Below, one piece after another: positions 54,253-64,000 of a stretch of DNA of 64,000 nt. Within the stretch, counting starts at the first letter, position 1; each line of letters begins with the position of its first letter. The position numbers were made by a program, and so were the translations under genes. Source of the stretch: Planococcus shenhongbingii (GTDB lineage: Bacteria; Bacillota; Bacilli; Bacillales_A; Planococcaceae); contig NZ_CP129235.1 in assembly GCF_030413635.1 (NCBI RefSeq), positions 1,488,001 through 1,552,000 on the forward strand, given 5' to 3'. The notes beneath the pieces were generated by a model that saw only the letters and a list, made by a program, of their open reading frames with translations, had not been told where the DNA came from and did no database searches.

Positions 54253-54402
54253 AGCAGGTTCCCGACTCAAGCGAAAAACTTGGGTCTTTTTTAATTTATT
54301 GGCGAAAATGTGAAGCGATTTCACAAAAAATATGGTGAAAAACATGAACCAGAGTTCATGTTTTAAGGTCAGACATGTTATTCTTATTCTTGAGGTGAGA
54401 AA

Positions 54403-55056
54403 ATGCAGCACGAAAACCTTGTCGGAAATTTTCCGACGTTCCCAAAACAATTGAGATCCAAGCAAAAAAGAGAAGCACTGATTGAAAGTGCAAAACTGTT
54501 ATTTATCGAAAAAGGGTATGAACAGACAACCGCTAAAGAAATTGCTGCCCATGCAAAAGTGGCAACGGGGACGTTTTACCGTTATTTTTCCGATAAACGG
54601 CAATTGCTGATGACATTGATTGACGACCAAATAGATTCCATGATCCCTCTTGATTTGGAGTGGAAAAGCGGCGATCCTGAAAAACTTTTAGCGGGTCGGC
54701 TGGAAATGCATTACCACAAGATCAATGAGAAAAACCTGCAGAAGTTGATGCCGGAACTCATGCTGAAAGATGCGGAGCTTGCCGAAGTGGTCAATAATGC
54801 TAAAATGCGCACGCAGGAAAAAGTGCTGAGCCATCTGAAAAAGCTTCATAAAAAAGGATTAATATGGCCCGATATTGAAATAGAGACTTTGATTTGGTGT
54901 TTGCACTCCTTATTGGAAAAACTGCAAGCCCGCAAAAATGAAGGGGCGAGTGTTGATTATAACGAATTTTCAAAAGTGTTTTGCCGGATGCTGTTTCCAC
55001 CGGAGATTATCCACAAAATGCGTACTGGAAAAATAAATGAATGGAAAGGACCGTGA
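54403..55056 (+). CDS. TetR family transcriptional regulator
   Basis: The 217-residue protein has an N-terminal TetR DNA-binding domain (YEQTTAKEIAAHAKVATGTFYRYFSDKRQLLMTLID) and a helical ligand domain. Target genes are unknown; it lies 5 bp before the Spx-like gene and is probably co-transcribed. It is a different subfamily from the FadR at 13362. The ATG follows TGAGGTGAG. Confidence 0.9.
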   Translation: MQHENLVGNFPTFPKQLRSKQKREALIESAKLLFIEKGYEQTTAKEIAAHAKVATGTFYRYFSDKRQLLMTLIDDQIDSMIPLDLEWKSGDPEKLLAGRLEMHYHKINEKNLQKLMPELMLKDAELAEVVNNAKMRTQEKVLSHLKKLHKKGLIWPDIEIETLIWCLHSLLEKLQARKNEGASVDYNEFSKVFCRMLFPPEIIHKMRTGKINEWKGP

Positions 55057-55060
55057 GAAG

Positions 55061-55453
55061 ATGAAAGCCAAATTATATACCGCTACAAGCAACACATCTT
55101 GCCGGAAAGCGATAGCATGGCTCAACGAATATAATATTCCCTATGTCGAAAAAAACATTTCTACGACACCGATTACGATTGAGGAAATCCAGGAAATCCT
55201 GTCTTTGACGAATGAAGGAACTGAAGAAATCATCTCGAAAAAGGCATATGCCATAAAAAAACTGAAACTTGATTTTGATACTTTGTCGATGCCCCAGTTA
55301 TACCAAGTCATCCAAGATAACCCCGGTGTGCTGAGACTCCCGATTCTTCATGATGGAAAAAAACTGCAAGTTGGCTACAATGATGACGAAATTCGCCAAT
55401 TCCTTCCCCGCTGGTTCCGTACGAATCAATTCCGAAGCCTACTTAGCATGTAA
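55061..55453 (+). CDS. Spx/ArsC family protein lacking the first redox cysteine
   Basis: The 130-residue protein aligns along its length with Spx/MgsR regulators (AWLNEYNIPYVEKNI, LRLPILHDGKKLQVGYNDDEIRQFLPR). Spx has a CxxC redox switch near the N-terminus; here the motif reads NTSC, so only the second Cys remains and the disulfide cannot form. The RxxK-like tail region is partly kept. It may still bind RNA polymerase alpha, or act as a reductase-like fold. The ATG at 55061 follows GTGAGAAG and lies 5 bp after the TetR stop. Confidence 0.85.
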   Translation: MKAKLYTATSNTSCRKAIAWLNEYNIPYVEKNISTTPITIEEIQEILSLTNEGTEEIISKKAYAIKKLKLDFDTLSMPQLYQVIQDNPGVLRLPILHDGKKLQVGYNDDEIRQFLPRWFRTNQFRSLLSM

Positions 55454-55648
55454 AGGCATTTTTTTAATCAGGCCATGGGTGGGTTCTGCATTGGCCCATT
55501 GCTGGATGGAGGTAAGAGCAGTATGTGTTCAAACTGACTTTCCTCATTTTTAATGCTCATTCTTTTTTAAATTTCTAAAAAATCTGTTATTTTATTTTCC
55601 CGTAAAATGCCGTTATGTTATTATAGATAGTACAAATGGGGTGTTTTA

Positions 55649-56629
55649 ATGCGGAAAAAATATAGAGAGTTGAAGCGGAGAGGCAATGTCATCGTGTTTC
55701 CGAACACGATTAACCGGCTGCTGACAGAAGGCATGAATTTGCTGAAAGATGAAAAATATGAAGATGCGCGCGATAAGTTGTACCAAGTGCTGTCTTATGA
55801 ACCGGAACATGCCGGAGCACTTGGTGCGTACGCATATTGCTTATTTGAGCTGGCAGAGTACGATGAAGCATTGGATGTTTGCCGGGAATTGCTGAAAGTC
55901 GGCCCGGTTCATTACTTGGAGACAATGGAATTATACATAAGTATTTTAATGCAAGTCCGGGAGTTTGAAGAAGCTGAACGGATGATCGAAATTTTAATAG
56001 AAGAAAAAATCCTGCCGGAAGAGCGGCTGGAACAGTTTCAGCAATTGCGTGATCTGAATGAACGCATTGTTGCCAATACTGCCAGTCCGAAAATAGATCC
56101 GGCAATATATGCGGTCAAGAACTTTATCACTTTGTCTCCAAGTGAACAGGAAAGGCTGATCGTGGAATTGCCGCCTGCTTCGTATGAAGTGATGAAGAGC
56201 AGCCTGATTGAAATTGTGGAGCATCCGGAAACTGATTTATTAACGAAAACATACATATTATTCATGATCCACCAGGAAAAAGTGAGAGCCAAAGTGAAAG
56301 TCAGTAAATTTCATTACGAAGGTGAATTCACAGTAGCAAAATTGCCAGACCCAATCAACAATCCCCGGATTCAGGCGATTAAGAGAATGATGGAAGACAT
56401 CCTTGAAAAAGATCCGACCCGTTTGGAGATGGTTCAGGAATTATTCGAACGGCATACTTATCTGTTATATCCGTTTCAATGGGATGAGTTTGAAGAAGCA
56501 GAAGTGGCGGACGCTTATATGAGTTATTTAGAGCAGTTATTCACTGGAGAAACGGATTTTTCAGGGGATCCGTCATTGATGAGCTTGATTTTTCATGCAG
56601 AGCAATGGTTTGAATTGCGCAATGGGTAG
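55649..56629 (+). CDS. TPR repeat protein (YsoA-like)
   Basis: The 326-residue protein has tetratricopeptide repeats in the N-terminal half (LLKDEKYEDARDKLYQVLSYEPEHAGALGAYAYCLFELAEYDEAL) and a less regular C-terminal half. It holds the place of ysoA before tig in B. subtilis. A role is not known. A GGGGTG site precedes the ATG. Confidence 0.85.
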   Translation: MRKKYRELKRRGNVIVFPNTINRLLTEGMNLLKDEKYEDARDKLYQVLSYEPEHAGALGAYAYCLFELAEYDEALDVCRELLKVGPVHYLETMELYISILMQVREFEEAERMIEILIEEKILPEERLEQFQQLRDLNERIVANTASPKIDPAIYAVKNFITLSPSEQERLIVELPPASYEVMKSSLIEIVEHPETDLLTKTYILFMIHQEKVRAKVKVSKFHYEGEFTVAKLPDPINNPRIQAIKRMMEDILEKDPTRLEMVQELFERHTYLLYPFQWDEFEEAEVADAYMSYLEQLFTGETDFSGDPSLMSLIFHAEQWFELRNG

Positions 56630-56632
56630 AAA

Positions 56633-56663
56633 TAGTTGAACATAGCGTCAACTATGCTATAAT
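56633..56663 (+). promoter_or_regulatory. SigA-type promoter for tig with overlapping inverted repeat
   Basis: TTGAAC (56636), 16 bp, TATAAT (56658). The 7-bp inverted repeat TAGTTGA / TCAACTA (56633-56654) covers the -35 and spacer, as an operator would. Confidence 0.65.
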
Positions 56664-56730
56664 ATTGAGGTTGTCAAAATTCGTATAAAACGTAATATGA
56701 CTTTGTAGAAAATGTTTGGAGGGCTTATAT

Positions 56731-58050
56731 ATGTCAGCAAAATGGGAAAAGCAAGAAGGTAACACAGGAATTCTTACAGTTGAAGTACCTGTAGAAGAAG
56801 TAAACGCAGGATTGGACAAAGCTTTCAAAAAAGTTGTAAAAGAAATTAACGTACCAGGATTCCGTAAAGGCAAAATGCCGCGCCAAATGTTCGAACAACG
56901 TTTCGGTGTAGAATCCCTTTACCAGGACGCTCTAGACTTCATCTTGCCGGATGCATATGCAAACGCTGTTGAAGAAGCTGGACTTAACCCGGTTGACCGC
57001 CCGGAAATCGATATCGATACGATGGAAAAAAACAAGCCGCTTGTATTTACAGCTAAAGTAACAGTAAAACCTGAAGTTCAACTTGGCGAATACAAAGGAC
57101 TTGAAGTTTCTAAGCCGGATACAGATGTAACGGACGAAGAAGTTGAAAACCAATTGAAAGAAAACCAAGAGCGTTTTGCTGAGCTTGCGGTAAAAGAAGA
57201 CGAAGCAATCGTAGATGGCGATACAGCAGTTATCGACTTTGAAGGTTTCGTTGATGGAGAAGCATTTGAAGGCGGTAAAGGAGAAAACTATTCTCTTGAA
57301 ATCGGTTCAAACTCATTCATCCCTGGATTTGAAGAACAATTGATCGGCACAAAAACTGGAGAAGAAAAAGACGTTGAAGTCACTTTCCCAGAAGAATACC
57401 ATGCTGCTGAACTTGCAGGAAAAGCTGCAACATTCAAAGTGAAAGTAAGCGAAGTAAAATCAAAAGAGCTTCCTGAACTAGACGACGAATTCGCTAAAGA
57501 AATCGATCCAGAAGTAGAAAGCCTTGAAGCACTTCGCACGAAGATGAAAGAAACATTGGCTGAGCAGAAAAAAGCAAACGCTGATGCAGCACTTCGCGAC
57601 GAATTAGTTCAAAAAGCTGCTGAAAATGCAACAATCGACCTTCCACATGCCATGATCCACACTGAAATGGACCGCATGATGGCTGATTTCGAGCAACGTT
57701 TGACTCAACAAGGCATGAACCTTGACCTTTACTACCAATTCTCAGGCCAAGACGAAGAAGCTTTGCGCGCTCAAATGCACGGTGATGCAGAAACACGCGT
57801 ACGTGTATCATTGGTGCTTGAAGCAATCGCTAATGCTGAAAACATGGAAGTATCTCCAGAAGACATCGACAAAGAACTTGAAAAAATGGCTGGCCAGTTC
57901 AACATGGACATCGAACAAATCAAGACTGCTTTGGGTGGAACTGAAATGCTTGAAAATGATATCCGCATGCAAAACACAGTTGAATTCTTAGTGGAAAACG
58001 CTAAATTCACTGAAAACACTTCAGCAGCTGCAGACGCTGACGCTGAATAA
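56731..58050 (+). CDS. tig: Trigger factor
   Basis: This chaperone binds the ribosome exit tunnel and nascent chains. The 439-residue protein has the ribosome-binding signature GFRKGKMPR, the FKBP-type prolyl isomerase domain ([17 protein letters not shown] ... [12 protein letters not shown]) and the C-terminal helical arms. The ATG at 56731 follows TTGGAGGG; an earlier TTG at 56716 overlaps that site. A terminator follows. Confidence 0.97.
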   Translation: MSAKWEKQEGNTGILTVEVPVEEVNAGLDKAFKKVVKEINVPGFRKGKMPRQMFEQRFGVESLYQDALDFILPDAYANAVEEAGLNPVDRPEIDIDTMEKNKPLVFTAKVTVKPEVQLGEYKGLEVSKPDTDVTDEEVENQLKENQERFAELAVKEDEAIVDGDTAVIDFEGFVDGEAFEGGKGENYSLEIGSNSFIPGFEEQLIGTKTGEEKDVEVTFPEEYHAAELAGKAATFKVKVSEVKSKELPELDDEFAKEIDPEVESLEALRTKMKETLAEQKKANADAALRDELVQKAAENATIDLPHAMIHTEMDRMMADFEQRLTQQGMNLDLYYQFSGQDEEALRAQMHGDAETRVRVSLVLEAIANAENMEVSPEDIDKELEKMAGQFNMDIEQIKTALGGTEMLENDIRMQNTVEFLVENAKFTENTSAAADADAE

Positions 58051-58075
58051 TCGCTCCACATAAGCATCAAGATAA

Positions 58076-58105
58076 AACAAGGCACAACAGCGTGCCTTGT
58101 TTTTA
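58076..58105 (+). terminator. Terminator after tig
   Basis: CAAGGCAC pairs with GTGCCTTG around a 6-nt loop, followed by T residues. Confidence 0.92.
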
Positions 58106-58150
58106 CTCTACATAGAATAAAAATATTACTACATAAATAATGCTTTCTCT

Positions 58151-58198
58151 TTGTAGCAATTCTAATTAGTTGCTACAATAAACATAATCTTGTAAGAT
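58151..58198 (+). promoter_or_regulatory. Promoter of clpX with 9-bp inverted repeat
   Basis: TTGTAGCAA (58151-58159) and TTGCTACAA (58170-58178) are perfect inverted arms with a 10-bp centre. The right arm contains a possible -35 TTGCTA, 17 bp before TAAGAT (58193-58198). The repeat does not match the CIRCE or CtsR operators as I know them. Confidence 0.6.
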
Positions 58199-58223
58199 AA
58201 TGGCTTGAATAGGGGTGAATACA

Positions 58224-59495
58224 TTGTTTAAATTCAATGACGAAAAAGACCATTTAAAATGTTCATTTTGTGGAAAACCACAGGAACAGGTTCGCAAACT
58301 GGTAGCAGGACCAGGTGTATATATTTGTGACGAATGTATTGAGCTCTGCACGGAAATCGTAGAAGAAGAGCTGGGTACTGAAGAAGCAGTCGAGTTTAAA
58401 GAAGTGCCAAAACCGAAAGAGATCCTGGACATTCTGAACGGTTATGTGATCGGCCAGGAAAAAGCTAAAAAATCTTTAGCTGTTGCTGTTTACAATCACT
58501 ATAAACGCGTTAATTCAAATAGCAAGATCGATGACGTCGAGTTGTCGAAATCAAATATCGTATTGATCGGACCTACGGGAAGCGGTAAAACTTTGCTTGC
58601 CCAAACCTTGGCCCGTATTCTAAATGTGCCGTTTGCCATCGCAGATGCTACTTCTTTAACAGAAGCGGGATATGTCGGCGAAGACGTTGAAAACATTTTA
58701 TTGAAACTGATCCAGGCAGCTGATTACGATGTGGAACGTGCGGAAAAAGGCATCATTTATATCGATGAAATCGATAAAGTGGCGCGCAAATCCGAAAACC
58801 CGTCCATCACGCGTGATGTTTCAGGCGAAGGAGTTCAGCAAGCTTTATTGAAAATTCTGGAAGGTACAACTGCCAGCGTTCCACCGCAAGGCGGACGCAA
58901 GCATCCTCATCAGGAATTCATCCAAATCGACACGACGAACGTATTGTTTATCGTTGGTGGTGCTTTTGACGGAGTTGATCAAATCATCAAACGCCGTTTG
59001 GGCAATAAAGTCATCGGTTTCGGTGCAGATCCGAACAAAGAAGAATTGGATGAAAAGTCATTGCTTAGCCAGTTGATTCCGGAAGATTTGTTGAAATTTG
59101 GTCTGATTCCTGAATTTATCGGCCGTTTGCCTGTATTGGCAAGCCTCGAGCAATTGGATGAAAATGCATTGGTTCAGATTCTGACTGAACCGAAAAACGC
59201 ATTGATCAAACAATATCAAAAAATGATGGAACTTGATGATGTCGAATTGACGTTCGAAGAAGATGCTTTGGTGGAAATTGCCAAACTGGCAATCGAACGC
59301 AAAACTGGAGCCCGCGGACTTCGTTCCATTATCGAAAACATCATGCTCGAAGTAATGTTCGACTTGCCTTCACGAGAAGATATTGTTGAATGCGTCATTA
59401 CGAAAGAAACGGTAACAAACAAAGAATTGCCGAAACTTATCTTAGAAGATGGTTCGGAATACGATGAAAAAGACAACGAAAAAACATCCGCGTAA
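58224..59495 (+). CDS. clpX: ClpX, ATP-binding subunit of the ClpXP protease
   Basis: ClpX unfolds substrates for ClpP. The 423-residue product has the N-terminal zinc finger ([11 protein letters not shown]...CDECIELC), Walker A GPTGSGKT, the pore loop [11 protein letters not shown] and Walker [10 protein letters not shown]. The TTG at 58224 follows AGGGGTG and gives the conserved MFKFN start; a GTG at 58215 overlaps the ribosome site. Confidence 0.97.
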   Translation: MFKFNDEKDHLKCSFCGKPQEQVRKLVAGPGVYICDECIELCTEIVEEELGTEEAVEFKEVPKPKEILDILNGYVIGQEKAKKSLAVAVYNHYKRVNSNSKIDDVELSKSNIVLIGPTGSGKTLLAQTLARILNVPFAIADATSLTEAGYVGEDVENILLKLIQAADYDVERAEKGIIYIDEIDKVARKSENPSITRDVSGEGVQQALLKILEGTTASVPPQGGRKHPHQEFIQIDTTNVLFIVGGAFDGVDQIIKRRLGNKVIGFGADPNKEELDEKSLLSQLIPEDLLKFGLIPEFIGRLPVLASLEQLDENALVQILTEPKNALIKQYQKMMELDDVELTFEEDALVEIAKLAIERKTGARGLRSIIENIMLEVMFDLPSREDIVECVITKETVTNKELPKLILEDGSEYDEKDNEKTSA

Positions 59496-59505
59496 GGTGG
59501 AACGT

Positions 59506-59530
59506 CACTCAGCGGTGAAGCCGCTGAGTG
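59506..59530 (+). other. Hairpin after clpX
   Basis: CACTCAGCGG and CCGCTGAGTG form a perfect 10-bp stem with a 5-nt loop just after the clpX stop. Without a clear T run it may be an mRNA stabiliser or a weak terminator. A second small stem (ACTTACG/CGTAAGT) follows at about 59567-59585. Confidence 0.6.
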
Positions 59531-59620
59531 TTAGTTGAACCAATCGGACTTCTGCGGCTTAGACTTACGCAATACGTAAGTGTAGCAGGCTGTTGAAGTG
59601 GGTAAAGAAGGATGATACGG

Positions 59621-59671
59621 GCTGACTCTGATCGTGCACATCCGCGCGTTAAGGGTCAGCTTGTTTTTTTG
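59621..59671 (+). terminator. Terminator or attenuator before lonA
   Basis: GCTGACTCT pairs with AGGGTCAGC around a loop of about 25 nt with possible inner pairing, followed by seven T residues. It ends about 30 bp before the lon start. Confidence 0.75.
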
Positions 59672-59700
59672 ACGAAAATAATCGGAGGTGCAACTCCCAG

Positions 59701-62028
59701 ATGGCTAAAAGAAAAGTAAGTAAACGCGTACCATTATTGCCGCTACGAGGGCTCCTCGTATTCCCGACAATGGTACTTCATATTGATGTGGGCCGTGAAC
59801 GTTCAGTGGCAGCATTGGAGCAGGCATTGCTCGAAGACAATATCGTCTTTTTAGCAACGCAGAAAGAAATGAGCGTCGAACAGCCTGAAAAAGATGATCT
59901 TCAAAAAATCGGGACGCTGGCTTATGTGAAGCAAATGCTGAAGTTGCCGAATGGCACAATTCGTGTCCTAGTTGAAGGATTGGAACGCGGCCAATGGAAA
60001 AATTACGAAGAAGATGAAAACTTTACGGTTGTTGAAGTCACTTCGTTTCCTGATGAAACAGAGCGCACGGCTGAGCAAGATGCATTGATGCGCATGCTGC
60101 TCGAGCATTTCGAGAAATATGCAAAAGCTTCGAAAAAAGTGTCGACAGAAACGTATAATACGGTAGCGGACATAGAAGAGCCAGGCCGGTTAGCAGATAT
60201 GGTCGCTTCTCATTTGCCGCTGAAAGTGAACGAAAAACAGGAAGTGCTAGAGACGTTTGATGTCAGCAAGCGCTTAGAGATGCTGATTACCCGCCTTCAC
60301 AATGAACAAGAAGTGATCGATCTTGAAAAACGCATCACGCAGCGTGTGAAAAAAGCGATGGAACAAACGCAAAAAGAGTTTTATTTGCGCGAACAAATGA
60401 AAGCGATTCAGACCGAGCTTGGCGATAAAGACGGCAAATCTGGCGAGATTGTTGACTTGCGTAAACGCATCGAAGACGCTGGCATGCCGGAATCAACTGA
60501 AAAAGCAGCGTTAAAAGAGCTGGACCGCTACGAGAAACTGCCTTCGGCTGCGGCGGAAAGCGGCATTATCCGCAATTATATTGAATGGCTGGTGACTATT
60601 CCTTGGTCGGAAGCGACAGAAGACCGCCTCGATATCAAATATGCGGAAGAAGTGCTTGACCGTGACCACGACGGGCTCGAAAGCGTCAAAGAACGGGTAC
60701 TTGAATACTTGGCTGTTCAGCAGATGACCAATTCGCTTCGCGGACCGATTCTTTGCTTGGTCGGACCTCCAGGGGTAGGGAAAACATCATTGGCAAAATC
60801 CATCGCCGAATCGCTGGACCGCAAATTTGTCCGCGTATCGCTTGGCGGCGTGCGCGATGAATCCGAAATCCGTGGACACCGCCGTACGTATGTCGGGGCT
60901 ATGCCTGGACGGATTATTCAAGGGATGAAACGGGCAGGAACCATCAACCCGGTTTTCCTATTGGATGAAATTGATAAGATGTCGAACGATTTCCGCGGCG
61001 ACCCGTCGTCTGCAATGCTCGAAGTATTGGACCCTGAACAGAATAATTCATTCAGCGACCATTATATTGAAGAAACGTATGATTTATCAAATGTGCTCTT
61101 CATTGCAACTGCGAATGATTTGAGCACGATTCCGGGGCCTCTTCGCGACCGTATGGAAATCATTACGATTGCAGGCTACACAGAAGCGGAAAAACAAACC
61201 ATCGCCAAAAATCACTTGGCTCCAAAACAATTGAAAGAACATGGCTTGAATGAAGAGCAATTAATATTTGAAAAAGACGCTTTGCTGAATATCGTGCGTT
61301 ATTATACGCGTGAAGCAGGAGTCCGTGGTTTGGAACGGCAAATTGCATCGATTTGCCGGAAAGTGACCAAACAGATTGTTGCAGGCGATAAAGAGCAGGT
61401 AGTCGTGACAGCTGAAGCCGTTGAAGAATATCTCGGTAAACGCAAATTCCGCTACGGCATGGCAGAAACCGTCAACCAAGTTGGAGTTGCTACAGGTCTT
61501 GCTTATACCACTGTCGGCGGCGACACGCTTCAAATTGAAGTATCTTTGTCTCCAGGCAGCGGCAAATTGCAGCTGACCGGTAAACTGGGCGACGTCATGA
61601 AAGAATCGGCGCAAACCGCTTTGTCATTTGTCAGAGCGCGCGCAGAATCTCTTGGCATTGATCCGAATTTCCATGAATCGCAGGATATCCATATCCACGT
61701 TCCGGAAGGAGCAGTTCCAAAAGATGGCCCTTCAGCGGGTATTACGATTGCCACCGCTTTAGTATCTGCCTTATCCAAACGCCCAATCCGCCGGGAAGTC
61801 GGCATGACCGGAGAAATTACACTCCGCGGCCGCGTATTGCCAATCGGAGGAGTCAAAGAAAAAACATTGAGCGCCCACCGTGCCGGATTGAAAACGATTA
61901 TCCTGCCGCTCGACAATGAGCGGGATATCGAAGACATTCCAGAAAGTGTCCGCGAAGAATTGACGTTCAAACTCGTTTCTCAAGCGGATGAAGCGCTTGA
62001 AATTGCATTAGAAGGAGTAAACGAATGA
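59701..62028 (+). CDS. lon: ATP-dependent protease Lon
   Basis: The 775-residue protein has the N-terminal LonN substrate domain ([16 protein letters not shown]), the AAA+ domain (Walker [23 protein letters not shown]) and the C-terminal Ser-Lys protease with the catalytic Ser in [15 protein letters not shown] and Lys in [14 protein letters not shown]. It degrades damaged and regulatory proteins in the cytoplasm. It overlaps engB by 4 bp. B. subtilis has lonB between clpX and lonA; it is absent here. Confidence 0.97.
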   Translation: MAKRKVSKRVPLLPLRGLLVFPTMVLHIDVGRERSVAALEQALLEDNIVFLATQKEMSVEQPEKDDLQKIGTLAYVKQMLKLPNGTIRVLVEGLERGQWKNYEEDENFTVVEVTSFPDETERTAEQDALMRMLLEHFEKYAKASKKVSTETYNTVADIEEPGRLADMVASHLPLKVNEKQEVLETFDVSKRLEMLITRLHNEQEVIDLEKRITQRVKKAMEQTQKEFYLREQMKAIQTELGDKDGKSGEIVDLRKRIEDAGMPESTEKAALKELDRYEKLPSAAAESGIIRNYIEWLVTIPWSEATEDRLDIKYAEEVLDRDHDGLESVKERVLEYLAVQQMTNSLRGPILCLVGPPGVGKTSLAKSIAESLDRKFVRVSLGGVRDESEIRGHRRTYVGAMPGRIIQGMKRAGTINPVFLLDEIDKMSNDFRGDPSSAMLEVLDPEQNNSFSDHYIEETYDLSNVLFIATANDLSTIPGPLRDRMEIITIAGYTEAEKQTIAKNHLAPKQLKEHGLNEEQLIFEKDALLNIVRYYTREAGVRGLERQIASICRKVTKQIVAGDKEQVVVTAEAVEEYLGKRKFRYGMAETVNQVGVATGLAYTTVGGDTLQIEVSLSPGSGKLQLTGKLGDVMKESAQTALSFVRARAESLGIDPNFHESQDIHIHVPEGAVPKDGPSAGITIATALVSALSKRPIRREVGMTGEITLRGRVLPIGGVKEKTLSAHRAGLKTIILPLDNERDIEDIPESVREELTFKLVSQADEALEIALEGVNE

Positions 62029-62609
62029 TTGTCAATAACGTAGAACTTGTCATCAGTGCCGTCCGCCCGGATCAATATCCGGAAGACGGCTTACCGGAAT
62101 TTGCTTTAGCAGGGCGTTCGAACGTCGGGAAATCGTCGTTCATCAACAAAATGATCGGACGCAAAAGCATGGCGCGCACTTCCTCGAAACCCGGGAAAAC
62201 GCAGACGCTGAACTTTTATAAAATTGAAGAGAAATTATTTTACGTCGATGTTCCGGGCTATGGCTATGCGAAAGTATCCAAGTCGGAACGCGAAGCATGG
62301 GGCAAGATGATCGAACGGTATATCACCGGACGTGAAGAGTTGCGTGCCGTGATTCAAATCGTCGATCTTCGCCACCCGCCGAGCAAAGACGATATCGCGA
62401 TGTATGACTTTATGAAGCATTTCGATATTCCGTGCATTATCATCGCCACCAAAGCGGACAAGATCCCGAAAGGCAAATGGGAAAAGCACAAGAAAATAGT
62501 TCGCCAGGCTCTCGATATGGACAAGAACGATCCGCTGGTCGTCTTTTCATCCGAAACAGGCATCGGCAAAGATATGGCTTGGGCGGAAATTGAAAAAAGA
62601 ATGCAATGA
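62025..62609 (+). CDS. engB: Ribosome biogenesis GTP-binding protein YsxC/EngB
   Basis: The 194-residue GTPase acts in assembly of the 50S subunit. It has G1 [14 protein letters not shown]3 [13 protein letters not shown]4 ATKADK and the C-terminal FSSETGIG. Its start overlaps the lon stop (ATGA), as in many Firmicutes. A terminator follows the stop. Confidence 0.96.
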   Translation: MIVNNVELVISAVRPDQYPEDGLPEFALAGRSNVGKSSFINKMIGRKSMARTSSKPGKTQTLNFYKIEEKLFYVDVPGYGYAKVSKSEREAWGKMIERYITGREELRAVIQIVDLRHPPSKDDIAMYDFMKHFDIPCIIIATKADKIPKGKWEKHKKIVRQALDMDKNDPLVVFSSETGIGKDMAWAEIEKRMQ

Positions 62610-62614
62610 GAATG

Positions 62615-62642
62615 AAGCGCAGCTTTGGCTGCGCTTTTTTGT
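62615..62642 (+). terminator. Terminator after engB
   Basis: AAGCGCAGC pairs with GCTGCGCTT around TTTG, followed by T residues. Confidence 0.9.
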
Positions 62643-62783
62643 TTGGATTTTTAAAGCGCGAAGGTTTGCTGCAAGCAAGGTGTTTATCGCCAGCCGATCC
62701 GACGGCTGGCTGGTAAACCGAGTTTTGGACTTATGGAGGAAGAGAAGAAAATATTATTGTATATAGGAAACAATAATGAAGGG

Positions 62784-62888
62784 GTTCCGACAAAAAGGAC
62801 TTGAATTACGACCAATTGAGAACGAGTTCCGACAAATCAGCTGTGAATTACAACCAATTTGCTTTGAGTTGCAACCAATCCCAAAGCC
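62784..62888 (+). repeat. Degenerate 21-bp tandem repeat, five units
   Basis: The units start with TT at 62785, 62806, 62827, 62848 and 62869, exactly 21 bp apart. Each holds a variant of TTACGACCAATT or TTCCGACAAAT. One frame stays open across them (FRQISCELQPI and similar). The remainder of the 479-bp gap between engB and hemA shows no gene. Confidence 0.75.
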
Positions 62889-63088
62889 GTGTCTCGCTTA
62901 AGTTTTCTCACTATTTCGACTAAGAGCGTTCTGCTTGTTAGTGGTGTGCCGCTTTGTTAAACTTACATTATAATAATTATAAATAAACATACTTTCATTG
63001 CTTGTTCACAATTTAAAATGCTTACAGCAGCAGGAAAGTGGTATACTTACTTATATTGAAATATGAACGTGAAAGGTGTTTTGATCCC

Positions 63089-64000
63089 ATGCATACATTA
63101 GTAGTCGGGGTGAATTATCGCTCTGCACCTGTGGAAATCCGAGAAAAGCTTTCATTCATCGAAGCAGAACTGCCGCAGGCCATGCAAGCGTTAAAAGAAC
63201 AAAAAAGCATATTGGAAAATGTCATCGTGTCGACTTGCAACCGGACGGAAATTTATGCGGTGGTGGACCAGCTTCACACAGGACGTTACTATGTGAAGCA
63301 ATTTTTGGCGGATTATTTCGGAATCCCTCAAGAGTCGTTGTCCCAGTATTTATTTGTCCATGAACAGCAAGAAGCGGTAGAGCATTTATTCCGTGTGACT
63401 GCCGGCATCGATTCAATGGTGCTTGGCGAAACACAGATTCTTGGCCAAGTAAGAAACAGTTTTCTTGCGGGACAGGAATACGGCACGACTGGCACAGTAT
63501 TCAACCAATTGTTCAAGCAAGCGGTGACTCTTGCGAAACGTGCACATTCTGAAACAGCTATCGGCGAAAACGCCGTGTCTGTTTCCTATGCAGCGGTTGA
63601 ACTGGGCAAGAAAATTTTCGGCACGTTGAAAAACAAACGGGTCGTTATTTTGGGCGCGGGCAAAATGGGCGAACTGGCTATCAAGAATTTGCAAGGCAGC
63701 GGCGCTGACAACGTGACGGTCATTAACCGTACATTGGATAAAGCTGAAGCTTTGGCTGAAAAATTCAACGGGCGCGCACTTCCGATGAGCCAATTGCAAT
63801 GTGCGCTTCTTGAAGCAGATATTCTGATTTCTTCAACAGGCGCTACAGATTATGTCATCGACTTTGAATTGATGCAGTTTGTGGAAAAACTCCGCAAAGG
63901 CAAACCATTATTCATGGTGGACATTGCTGTGCCTCGCGATGTAGACCCGCGTATTGCGGACTTATCCAATGTATTTTTATATGACATCGATGATATGCAA
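63089..64000 (+). CDS. hemA: Glutamyl-tRNA reductase (3' end outside the window)
   Basis: It reduces Glu-tRNA to glutamate-1-semialdehyde, the first step of haem synthesis in the C5 pathway. The visible 304 residues include [20 protein letters not shown], the catalytic Cys in [13 protein letters not shown], the family block [16 protein letters not shown], and the NADPH domain [17 protein letters not shown]. The ATG follows GAAAGGTG. The gene is cut by the window edge; hemX-hemC would be expected next. Confidence 0.95.
   Translation, partial: MHTLVVGVNYRSAPVEIREKLSFIEAELPQAMQALKEQKSILENVIVSTCNRTEIYAVVDQLHTGRYYVKQFLADYFGIPQESLSQYLFVHEQQEAVEHLFRVTAGIDSMVLGETQILGQVRNSFLAGQEYGTTGTVFNQLFKQAVTLAKRAHSETAIGENAVSVSYAAVELGKKIFGTLKNKRVVILGAGKMGELAIKNLQGSGADNVTVINRTLDKAEALAEKFNGRALPMSQLQCALLEADILISSTGATDYVIDFELMQFVEKLRKGKPLFMVDIAVPRDVDPRIADLSNVFLYDIDDMQ

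Noticed and set aside
62784..62888. CRISPR array or tandem tRNA remnants before hemA
   Set aside because: The 21-bp units have no spacers and do not fold as tRNA.

Overview
The window looks like chromosome from a low-to-moderate-GC Bacillales bacterium, most likely a Planococcaceae member such as Planococcus or Planomicrobium. This is inferred from gene order and protein similarity; no 16S gene is present. The backbone follows the Bacillus subtilis order pheT - rnhC - zapA - cvpA - polX - mutS2 - DUF350 - lcfA - fadR - fadB - etfB - etfA - trxA - uvrC - lysC - sdhCAB - thioesterase - MarR - racE - rph - rdgB, then TPR protein - tig - clpX - lonA - engB - hemA. The sporulation genes gerE and gerM and the protease gene lonB, which sit in this stretch in B. 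subtilis, are missing. That fits a non-sporulating lineage.

Region 1 (1-28.3 kb) is housekeeping: tRNA charging, cell division, DNA repair, fatty-acid beta-oxidation with its electron-transfer flavoprotein and FadR control, thioredoxin, a lysine riboswitch with aspartokinase, succinate dehydrogenase, and nucleotide and cell-wall functions. It is interrupted by an AT-rich three-gene pseudopilin operon between pheT and rnhC, by dispersed intergenic repeats around etfA and sdhB, and by a degenerate yslB (DUF2507) gene between lysC and sdhC.

Region 2 (28.3-37.7 kb) is an AT-rich accessory island starting at tRNA-Arg(UCU). It has a frameshifted tyrosine integrase, a two-gene membrane-protein plus HEPN-like operon that could be an abortive-infection module, a serine recombinase with repeat-rich flanks, and a series of overlapping hypothetical genes mostly on the minus strand.

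Region 3 (37.9-53.4 kb) is a catabolic island for a carboxylated aromatic compound. It encodes a two-subunit Rieske ring-hydroxylating oxygenase with its own ferredoxin reductase and ferredoxin, an extradiol dioxygenase, an ACMSD-like decarboxylase, and a complete lower meta-cleavage route (semialdehyde dehydrogenase, tautomerase, decarboxylase, hydratase, aldolase, acetaldehyde dehydrogenase). An aromatic acid/H+ symporter, a LysR regulator and a 3-hydroxyacyl-CoA dehydrogenase complete it. Three sequences resembling CcpA cre sites lie upstream of the dehydrogenase and oxygenase genes. A broken short-chain dehydrogenase remnant sits just before the oxygenase. The expected end products are pyruvate and acetyl-CoA.

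Region 4 (53.9-64 kb) returns to the backbone through a zinc-ribbon membrane protein, a TetR regulator and an unusual Spx paralogue, then TPR protein, trigger factor, ClpX, Lon, EngB and the first part of HemA, which runs off the right edge.
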